5,073 nt of DNA from Chloroflexota bacterium. GTDB taxonomy: Bacteria; Chloroflexota; Anaerolineae; B4-G1. Positions 1-4,974 of the stretch are shown here, piece by piece. Numbering within the stretch: position 1 is the stretch's first letter; each line of letters begins with the position of its first letter. Location: assembly GCA_003648085.1 (NCBI GenBank), contig QMOC01000239.1, forward strand, positions 1-5,073. Reading direction: 5' to 3'. Below the pieces are notes generated by a model. The model did not search any database. It was not told the DNA's origin and was given only the letters and a program-made list of their open reading frames with translations. Position numbers and translations under genes: made by a program.

Positions 1-22
1 ACCGCTCCCCATCAAGCGCTGG

Positions 23-43
23 CGCAGGGTCTGTCACCCTGCG
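23..43. repeat. Perfect 8-bp hairpin with 5-base loop
   Basis: CGCAGGGT (23-30) and ACCCTGCG (36-43) are exact reverse complements around the loop CTGTC. The hairpin lies about 110 bases beyond the end of the decayed LVIVD gene, in a stretch (1-153) where I see no gene on either strand. Neither side has a T-run, so it is not a classical intrinsic terminator. It may be a dispersed repeat of the GCAGGGTGAC type or a simple RNA hairpin. The structure is seen directly; its role is unknown. Confidence 0.5.
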
Positions 44-113
44 TCCTGGGCTATCCCGATTCGCCGAACAGTAGTCCTATGCCAGGCGCAGTTTGCCGTC
101 GTTTGTTGGGGCA

Positions 114-139
114 CCGGGGCAGGCCGCAGCCTACCCCGG
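114..139 (-). terminator. Possible transcription-end hairpin after the LVIVD gene
   Basis: CCGGGGCAGGC (114-124) and GCCTACCCCGG (129-139) form a GC-rich stem of 6+4 pairs, with one C/A mismatch and a 4-base loop. It starts 15 bases downstream of the TGA at 154-156 that ends the gene segment on the minus strand, which is the usual place for a terminator. No U-tract follows on the minus strand, so it would have to work as a tail-less hairpin. The stem is seen directly; the terminator role is inferred. Confidence 0.35.
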
Positions 140-153
140 CCCGTGGATGCCTC

Positions 154-888
154 TCAGTAGCTGCGCAGGATAAGGGGGAGATAGACCTGCTTCACCTGGT
201 TTTCCAACTCCAGCGTTTCGTCTATCGTGCCGTCGCTGCCGTGGTCTATTTCCAACGTAGCGGTTTCCACATTGCTCCAATCCAGATGCACGATGTGCGT
301 GTCTCTGGCGTCCACCCACAGGCCACCATCTCAGTCGGCGACGTAGGCGTAGTCCCTGGCGACGGCCAGGCCTTTTACGATGCCTGGTAGCGGGGCCGTC
401 TTGCCTACCACGGTTGGTGAGACTGGATCGGAGATGTCGAGGATGGTCAGACTATACCCCTCGCCGATGTAGGCATAGTCCCCGTGCACAGCCACGGCGT
501 AGGTGACGCCACCAATGTGGCCCACGAACTCCACGTTTTCGGCGTCGGCGGTGGGGGCTTGAACCACTGACGACACTGAAGGCGCACTGGAATCACTGAA
601 ATGGGCTTCAGTGGCCTCAGTGTTGCTCAGTGTGTTCAGTGGTTCAGGCGGCGCGGCAGTGGTGGGTGCACCGGGCACCTGAACCACTGAAGCCGCTGAG
701 GGGACGCTGAGGGTGCTGATTTCGGCGCTTTCAGTGTTACTCAGTGCATTCAGCGATTCCGAGGCTGACGCATCCGGGGCCGTCGGCTGCGCCTGGGCCG
801 CCGTGGGCACAACGCCGCCGGGCACAAGGGCCAGCAGCAAGGCAAGGCTCACAATGAGGCTCATTACAGAGAACGGTCGCACTCTCAT
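154..888 (-). pseudogene. Decayed secreted LVIVD-repeat protein, interrupted by an in-frame TGA
   Basis: The start is the ATG at 886-888, with a strong ribosome site AAAGGAG (896-902) seven bases upstream; a longer TTG reading at 927 lacks such a site. Residues 1-33 form a signal peptide: basic MRVR, a hydrophobic core SLIVSLALLLALV, and an A-Q-A cleavage site. Residues 34-118 are a low-complexity Ser/Thr/Ala/Pro linker holding two copies of an LxxLSNTE...SVVQ module. From about 119 come LVIVD-type beta-propeller repeats (YAYIGEGYSLTILDISDP, then DYAYVAD). TGA at 331-333 ends the frame after 185 residues. The same frame then continues with DGGLWV and 52 further residues ending in VYLPLILRSY, the tail usual for exported Chloroflexota proteins, and stops with TGA at 154-156. 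Family members normally read GDGG at the interrupted site, so a GGA-to-TGA change is the simplest explanation. Only about one and a half propeller repeats remain where several are expected, so an internal deletion is also inferred. A short exported 185-residue product could still be made. Confidence 0.75.
561..755. repeat. CACTGA/TCAGTG hexamer cluster and imperfect 120-base duplication
   Basis: The hexamer CACTGA occurs at 565, 574, 594 and 685, and its reverse complement TCAGTG at 608, 617, 627, 636, 731 and 741: ten copies in about 180 bases. The pattern is organised as two imperfect copies starting at 561 and 681 (both begin GAACCACTGA). Each has CACTGA- or CGCTGA-like words on its left and TCAGTG words on its right, so each copy can fold back on itself. 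The region encodes the duplicated LxxLSNTE...SVVQ linker of the secreted protein. It could be a coding tandem duplication or a small palindromic repeat that entered the gene. Confidence 0.65.
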
Positions 889-927
889 TGCTTTGCTCCT
901 TTCGTTTGCGTGGCCGGCGAACGGCAA

Positions 928-1521
928 TCAACTCGTCTGCTCTTCTCCGGCATCTCCCGTCCTTTTCACCTTCCCCCACAAATCCCTGTAGCGCTGCACC
1001 AGTTCCGGCCGCTCCAACGCTTGCGCGAATTGTGTGAGCCAACGCACGATGTAGGCCTGATCTAACCTGTCACCTTGCCGTGCGAGCACGCCTTCGATGT
1101 CATCCCAATCTTTCCCGCGTTCGGAGATGGCTTTATGAATGATCAAATCTTCCGCCGTACACACGGGGAATGTCACGCCGCTGTACTCTGTGACGACGGC
1201 CTTTTCAACGGCTTGTTCTTCGTAGGGGAGAAAGCCGATCCCAAGATCAACCCCGATGTGGTTGCTCGCGTAGATCGGCACCACGTAGGTCCGTTGGGCA
1301 AAAGCGACGGGATCGGGCACGCGAAATTTGAACCGTGTGCCGACGAGGGTGACGAATTCGCCGATCGTGCGTTCGCCGATGAGCACTTTGAAGTCCACAT
1401 CACGCGTGGCACGTGGCCTACCCCACACTGCGTTGGCTATCCCCCCGATGACGAGGTGCCGAACAGTGTGCTGATCGAGAAACGCTTTTACCTCGCACAA
1501 GGCCTCAAGTTGTTTGTGCAT
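928..1521 (-). CDS. Nucleotidyltransferase-fold protein (MNT/AbiEii-like), 197 aa
   Basis: The protein has the minimal nucleotidyltransferase signature: G26-G27 in HLVIGGIAN, then T39-R40-D41-V42-D43, giving the metal-binding D-x-D pair, and a likely third Asp at D92 in GVDLGIG. A C-terminal helical part has the family-typical CTAEDLIIHKAI and RGKDWDDIEGVLARQ stretches (about 121-149). Related proteins transfer nucleotides to RNA, protein or small molecules and often act as the toxin or antitoxin of two-gene systems; the target here cannot be read from sequence. I chose the ATG at 1519-1521, with AAAGGTG seven bases upstream; a TTG one codon earlier is possible. The gene overlaps the end of the preceding 87-residue gene by 17 bases, which implies translational coupling. 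The motif residues look intact, so it should be active. Fold assignment is firm, function uncertain. Confidence 0.85.
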   Translation of the reverse strand: MHKQLEALCEVKAFLDQHTVRHLVIGGIANAVWGRPRATRDVDFKVLIGERTIGEFVTLVGTRFKFRVPDPVAFAQRTYVVPIYASNHIGVDLGIGFLPYEEQAVEKAVVTEYSGVTFPVCTAEDLIIHKAISERGKDWDDIEGVLARQGDRLDQAYIVRWLTQFAQALERPELVQRYRDLWGKVKRTGDAGEEQTS

Positions 1522-1768
1522 CAATCATCACCTTTGCCGCTCGTTGGAGTTTCTGGTGCAGCGCAATCCAGTGGGCCTCGTCTTGTTCGAGAAAGATTCG
1601 CTCTGCATTGGGCGCCAGTGTGCGCGCCAGATCACACAGTTCAAAGAATTGCATCAGGCTTTCCTCGACAGTCAAGCACGGCAACTCTCTTTTCTGTTCC
1701 TCGAGTTCCCAGGCGTTGAAACGTTTATATCCTTCCAGAATTTCCCGTAGCGTCGGCATCGCCTTCAT
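1505..1768 (-). CDS. Small hypothetical protein, putative partner of the nucleotidyltransferase, 87 aa
   Basis: I do not recognise a named family. The protein is short, charged and probably all-helical, with a start-proximal TLREILEGYKRFNAWELEEQ segment, a middle LTVEESLMQFFELCDLAR segment, and a C-terminal ALHQKLQRAAKVMID helix. It has no signal peptide, membrane segment or metal-binding cluster, and I see no R-x4-6-H HEPN motif. Its ATG (1766-1768) lies three bases after the selD stop, and the SD-like AGGTGAG overlaps that stop codon, so it is probably translated from the same message. Its 3' end overlaps the nucleotidyltransferase gene. The arrangement of a small gene first, overlapping a nucleotidyltransferase, resembles a toxin-antitoxin pair in which this would be the partner protein. 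That role is inferred from position only. Confidence 0.7.
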   Translation of the reverse strand: MKAMPTLREILEGYKRFNAWELEEQKRELPCLTVEESLMQFFELCDLARTLAPNAERIFLEQDEAHWIALHQKLQRAAKVMIDAQTT

Positions 1769-1771
1769 CTC

Positions 1772-4030
1772 TCACCTATCCTCTCCCGCCGCGAACGGAA
1801 CACGCCCCTGGCGGACAGCGATGCGGCCGGGGCCTGGAGTGGTAAACGCGCCAATGTGTGCCGCCTCGACCACGCCGCGCTCCGCCAGCGCCGCCAGCAG
1901 CGTGTCCAGCCGCTCCCGCCCCACGGCGATGAGCAGCCCGCCGGAGGTCTGCGCGTCGGCCAGGATCAGTTTCTGCACCTCAGAGATGGCCTCATCCCAG
2001 TCCACATGCGGCTCGACGAAGGCCAGGTTGTCCCGCGTGCCGCCCGGCACGACGCCGGCCCCGGCGAACGTCCAGGCCGCCCCCAGCACCGGCACGCGGT
2101 CGGCGTAGACCACCGCGTCCACCCCCGCGCCGGCCGTCATCTCCCGCAGGTGGCCCAGCAGCCCAAAGCCGGTCACGTCGGTGCAGGCCGAGACACCCAC
2201 CTCCACCATCGCTTCAGCCGCGTCCCGGTTGAGCGCCGCCATCAGCGCGATGGCCTCCTGCGCCGTGGCCTCGTCCGCCAGGCCGCGCTTGACCGCCGTG
2301 GCGATGATCCCCGTGCCGATGGGCTTGGTCAGCACAATCTGGTCGCCGGGGCGGGCCGCCGCGTTGGTCAGCACCCGCTTGGGGTGCACGACGCCGGTGA
2401 CGGCCATCCCGTATTTGGGCTCGGTATCGTCCACCGTGTGCCCGCCGATGACGCTCACGCCGGCCTCGGCGGCCTTGTCGAGCGCGCCCTGCAGGATACG
2501 GTGGAGCACCTCCACCGGGAGGCGGTTCGAGGGGAAGGCGACGATGTTGAGCGCGAAGAGCGGCCGGGCGCCCATCGCGTAGATGTCGCTGAGCGAATTG
2601 GCGGCGGAGATCGCCCCAAAGTCGTAGGGATCGTCGGCGATGGGGGTGAAGAAATCCACCGTCTGCACGATCGCGAGGTCGTCGTCCAGTTTGTAGACGG
2701 CGGCGTCGTCGGACGTCTCCACACCGACCAGCACGGCAGGGTCGGTTGGCAGGGGCAGTTTGGCCAGCACCCGCTCCAACTCCTGGGGGCGCAACTTGCA
2801 GGCGCACCCCAGACCGTGGGTGTAGTGGGTCAGCTTGATCTCGCCAACCTCGGCCAGCACGGGCGCGACCAGCGGCCCCTCCGGTTGCAACCGTCGCACG
2901 GCCGCTGCAACGACCTCGACGGCCCGATCAATCTCCTCGGCGGTGGTCATCCTGCCGACGGAGAAGCGCACGGTGCCCATGGCGTACTCCAGCGGCACCT
3001 GCATCGCCTGGAGTACCGTCGAGACATCCACCTGGTCGGCGTGGCAGGCCGCCCCGGCCGAGGCCGCCACCTGCTCGCCGATCTCCGCAAGGAGCGTGTT
3101 GGCCTCGATGGAGCGGAAACCGACGCTGAGCGTGTTGGGCAACCGCTCATCCGGGTGGCCGTTCAACCTGAGCAGGCCGGGGGTGTCCAGTTCGCGGGTC
3201 AGACCGGCCCACAGCCGGTCACGCATAGTGCGCATGTGGGCCATATTGCGTTCCAGGTCCCGCCCGGCGATCTCGGCCGCCTGGCCCAGCCCGACGATCC
3301 CCAACACGTTTTCGGTGCCGGCGCGGCGGTTGGCCTCATGGTCGGCGCCGTGAACGAATTTGACCAGCCTGACGCCGGAGCGAATGTAGAGCGCACCGAC
3401 CCCCTTGGGCGCGTAGAGTTTGTGTCCTGCCACCGAAAGCAGATCCACCCCCAACTCGTCCACGCGCACCGGAATCTTGCCCACCGACTGCGCCGCGTCG
3501 GTGTGCATCAGCGCGCCGTGGCGGTGGGCGATGGTCGCGATTGCGGCGATGGGCTGGACGGTGCCGACCTCGTTGTTGGCATGCATGATGGTCACCAGGA
3601 TGGTCTCGGGCGTGATGGCCCGCTCGACGTCGGCGGGGTCTACCATCCCGTACTCGTCCACCGGCAGGTAGGTGATGTGGTAGCCCTGGCTTTCGAGCCA
3701 GCGGCAGGGCTCCAGCACCGCCGGGTGCTCGATGGCCGAGGTGATAATGTGGCTGCCGCGCTCGCGATAGGCGGCGGCCACGCCCTTGATGGCGGTGTTA
3801 TTGGACTCGCTGCCGCCGCTGGTGAAGATGATCTCGGCCGGCCGGCAGCCCAGCAGCGCCGCCACCTGTGCGCGGGCATGCTCGACTGCCCGCCTGGCCT
3901 CCACGCCGTAGGGATGCGAACTGGACGGGTTGCCGAAGTGCTCGTAGAGGTACGGCAACATCGCCTCCGCCACGCGACGGTCAATGGGCGTGGTGGCGTT
4001 GTAGTCCAGGTAGATGGGTTTTGATGCCAT
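1772..4030 (-). CDS. selD: Fused cysteine/selenocysteine desulfurase (NifS-like) and selenophosphate synthetase (SelD), 752 aa
   Basis: Residues 1 to about 382 are a complete NifS/IscS-type PLP enzyme: YLDYNATTP at 7-15, PLP-stacking His102 (AIEHPAV), Asp178 and Gln181 in HTDAAQS, Schiff-base Lys204 in AGHKLYAPKG, and the catalytic Cys329 in SAGAACH. Residues about 397-745 are a complete SelD: active-site HGLGCACK with Cys409 and Lys412 (E. coli Cys17 and Lys20), DDAAVY at 441-446, SDIYAMG with Asp482, TDVTGFGLLGH with Asp618, PGGTRDN at 662-668 and QTSGG at 694-698. The link between them is only about 15 residues. The N-terminal enzyme would strip Se (or S) from selenocysteine or cysteine as a Cys329 persulfide/perselenide. 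SelD would use ATP to make selenophosphate, the donor for selenocysteine and selenouridine synthesis. SelD here has Cys, not Sec, at the active site. I chose the ATG at 4028-4030, preceded by GGAGAGGAG; a GTG at 4063 would add 11 residues that do not look conserved. Likely cytoplasmic. Such fusions are known from other bacteria. Confidence 0.95.
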   Translation of the reverse strand: MASKPIYLDYNATTPIDRRVAEAMLPYLYEHFGNPSSSHPYGVEARRAVEHARAQVAALLGCRPAEIIFTSGGSESNNTAIKGVAAAYRERGSHIITSAIEHPAVLEPCRWLESQGYHITYLPVDEYGMVDPADVERAITPETILVTIMHANNEVGTVQPIAAIATIAHRHGALMHTDAAQSVGKIPVRVDELGVDLLSVAGHKLYAPKGVGALYIRSGVRLVKFVHGADHEANRRAGTENVLGIVGLGQAAEIAGRDLERNMAHMRTMRDRLWAGLTRELDTPGLLRLNGHPDERLPNTLSVGFRSIEANTLLAEIGEQVAASAGAACHADQVDVSTVLQAMQVPLEYAMGTVRFSVGRMTTAEEIDRAVEVVAAAVRRLQPEGPLVAPVLAEVGEIKLTHYTHGLGCACKLRPQELERVLAKLPLPTDPAVLVGVETSDDAAVYKLDDDLAIVQTVDFFTPIADDPYDFGAISAANSLSDIYAMGARPLFALNIVAFPSNRLPVEVLHRILQGALDKAAEAGVSVIGGHTVDDTEPKYGMAVTGVVHPKRVLTNAAARPGDQIVLTKPIGTGIIATAVKRGLADEATAQEAIALMAALNRDAAEAMVEVGVSACTDVTGFGLLGHLREMTAGAGVDAVVYADRVPVLGAAWTFAGAGVVPGGTRDNLAFVEPHVDWDEAISEVQKLILADAQTSGGLLIAVGRERLDTLLAALAERGVVEAAHIGAFTTPGPGRIAVRQGRVPFAAGEDR

Positions 4031-4034
4031 GCAA

Positions 4035-4044
4035 TCTCCTCTCC
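4035..4044 (-). promoter_or_regulatory. Ribosome binding site of the desulfurase-SelD gene
   Basis: On the minus strand the purine run GAGAGGAGA ends four to five bases before the ATG at 4028-4030, and contains the SD core AGGAG. This decides the start in favour of the residue that begins MASKPIYLDYN, rather than the GTG 33 bases upstream. I see no convincing -35/-10 promoter in the 128 bases between this gene and the OsmC gene. Confidence 0.65.
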
Positions 4045-4110
4045 CACCCTGATCCTCCCTCACGAGAGGTGAGAGTTCCCACGTATTTGTTTACCGCCTC
4101 ATTGGCCGGT

Positions 4111-4188
4111 GCAGCGGATAGACAGCGGATAAGCGGATGAGGTTGCAATGCGGGAAGGCTATCCGCTTATCCGTTCCTCATCCGCTGC
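4111..4188. repeat. Composite inverted repeat made of six AGCGGAT-like units
   Basis: The outer arms GCAGCGGAT (4111-4119) and ATCCGCTGC (4180-4188) and the inner arms CGGATAAGCGGAT (4126-4138) and ATCCGCTTATCCG (4161-4173) are exact reverse complements. They make 28-base arms with a symmetrical 6-base internal mismatch and a 22-base loop. Each arm is itself three related units: AGCGGATAG, AGCGGATA and AGCGGATGAGG on the plus strand, and AGCGGATGAGG, AACGGATA and AGCGGATAG on the minus strand. Other registers can therefore pair too: 4132-4142 with 4176-4186 (11 bp) and 4112-4120 with 4159-4167 (9 bp). The element sits between the OsmC and desulfurase-SelD genes, and its right arm supplies the OsmC stop codon. 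No T-run follows it. It is probably a REP/MITE-like element; a regulatory role in the downstream leader is possible. Confidence 0.8.
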
Positions 4189-4581
4189 CCCGGTAATAAA
4201 CTGAATGGCAACCTCCGGCGGGCGGGCGAGCGTGTTCATCAGCGTGACGTGGCGCGCCACACCCAGCAGTCTGCGCTTCGTCGCCTCATCCGGCTCCGGC
4301 TCGATGTGGATCGTCGCCCGTACCTCACCGATGCGGCGAGGACGCTTCACTTCCTCGTACTCCAACTCCAGGCTCAGATGTTCGAAGGGCACGCCACGCA
4401 GCCGGCAGGAGTTGGCCACGAACTCCAGAATGCAGGCCCCCAACGCCGCTGCGAACAACTGAGGTGCGCTTGTGGAGGTACCTCCGCCTCCATCCTCCGG
4501 TGCCGCGTCCACGACCACAGCGTGCTCCCCCACCGTCACCAGGAAGCGCAAGCCGTCCACGTGTTGTACCGTGAGTTTCAT
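4159..4581 (-). CDS. OsmC/Ohr-fold family protein lacking the second catalytic Cys, 140 aa
   Basis: Length and layout fit a minimal OsmC-family protein: N-terminal beta-strands (MKLTVQHVDGLRFLVTVGEHAVVVD), a GGGGTSTSAPQLFAAALGAC helix start with the conserved Cys50, then a LSLELEYEEV strand near 69-78, and the family's C-terminal NTLARPPEVAIQF at 116-128. Classical OsmC/Ohr peroxidases pair two cysteines. Here the position of the second one (usually in a CPVHNTL-like motif) reads HVTLMNTL, so V112 or H111 stands where Cys is expected; Cys59 is the only other Cys. The protein is therefore unlikely to be a standard two-Cys thiol peroxidase. It belongs with one-Cys OsmC-like proteins, some of which occur near sulfur or selenium transfer genes. 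The ATG at 4579-4581 has GAGGGGGA just upstream and follows the membrane gene by 14 bases. The last eight or so residues (DEERISG and stop) are encoded by the inverted repeat. Confidence 0.88.
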   Translation of the reverse strand: MKLTVQHVDGLRFLVTVGEHAVVVDAAPEDGGGGTSTSAPQLFAAALGACILEFVANSCRLRGVPFEHLSLELEYEEVKRPRRIGEVRATIHIEPEPDEATKRRLLGVARHVTLMNTLARPPEVAIQFITGAADEERISG

Positions 4582-4595
4582 CTATTCCCCCTCAC

Positions 4596-4946
4596 TTACT
4601 GGAAAATGCAGCCCGATATCACCGGGGCCAGCCTGATTCCAATGTAGACGAACACCGTTATTATCGCCAGTTCCACTCCCGTCTTTAGATCTATCACTCC
4701 AAGCAGGGCTGCCGCAGCAACGTCGCCTGCAGCGGCGAAGAGTATCGCCCACCCGGTACCGAACCTGATCGTTATGCGCGATAGTATCACGAACAGCGGT
4801 ATGGATATCAAGGCTCCCAGGACTATGACAGCATAGAGATTGAGACCTTTCATCTTCGCCTGCTGGACTATCATCGCGCTCATCCTAGGGCAGATGACGT
4901 ATAGTCCAAACGCTGAAGATGCTATCAAGATGTTTTTCCACTCCAT
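4596..4946 (-). CDS. Small four-helix integral membrane protein of unknown function, 116 aa
   Basis: I do not recognise this family. The sequence is strongly hydrophobic, with likely membrane helices at about 5-20, 37-57, 64-84 and 91-110, separated by short basic or polar turns (QQAKMKG, SRITIRFG, DLKTG). It has two isolated Cys (19 and 113) but no obvious ligand or transport motif. The ATG at 4944-4946 has a strong ribosome site AAGGGGGG (4955-4962) eight bases upstream. It sits 28 bases after the MBL-like gene and 14 bases before the OsmC gene, so the three are probably one operon. Codon use is unlike its left-hand neighbours: 12 of 18 Ile codons are ATA and 3 of 4 Arg codons are AGG, where the desulfurase-SelD and OsmC genes prefer ATC/ATT and CGN. 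This points to transfer from a different, possibly archaeal, genome. Confidence 0.8.
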   Translation of the reverse strand: MEWKNILIASSAFGLYVICPRMSAMIVQQAKMKGLNLYAVIVLGALISIPLFVILSRITIRFGTGWAILFAAAGDVAAAALLGVIDLKTGVELAIITVFVYIGIRLAPVISGCIFQ

Positions 4947-4954
4947 GTTGCATA

Positions 4955-4962
4955 CCCCCCTT
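4955..4962 (-). promoter_or_regulatory. Ribosome binding site of the membrane protein gene
   Basis: The minus strand reads AAGGGGGG followed by eight bases and then the ATG at 4944-4946. It is a strong purine-rich SD in a 28-base gap after the upstream stop. It confirms that start and suggests independent translation initiation within a shared message. Confidence 0.65.
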
Positions 4963-4974
4963 GGTTAGGTTTTC

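Noticed and set aside
331..333. The in-frame TGA as a selenocysteine codon, tempting because selD is nearby
   Set aside because: The LVIVD family has Gly, not Cys, at this site, the protein is an exported propeller with no redox motif, and the bases just after the TGA give only a weak, mismatched stem instead of a convincing bacterial SECIS hairpin. A nonsense mutation is simpler.
561..755. CRISPR-like repeats in the CACTGA/TCAGTG region
   Set aside because: The words are only 6-8 bases, occur in both orientations at irregular spacing, and lie inside an open coding frame.
1075..1719. A 214-codon open frame on the plus strand across the nucleotidyltransferase pair
   Set aside because: It is antisense to two genes with proper starts, ribosome sites and, for one, intact catalytic motifs; its own product has no recognisable pattern.
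1856..4024. A 722-codon open frame on the plus strand opposite the desulfurase-SelD gene
   Set aside because: Its translation is rich in His, Arg, Gly, Asp and Val without any domain pattern, as expected from the antisense of a GC-rich gene. The minus-strand frame has all catalytic motifs of two known enzymes.
4031..4063. GTG at 4061-4063 as the start of the desulfurase-SelD protein
   Set aside because: It would add 11 Gly/Arg/Asp-rich residues encoded by the purine-rich ribosome site itself, while the ATG at 4028-4030 starts right before the conserved YLDYNATTP with a good SD.
4111..4188. CRISPR array or classical intrinsic terminator
   Set aside because: The units are 7-11 bases in inverted arrangement with no regular spacers, so not CRISPR, and no T-run follows the stem on either strand.
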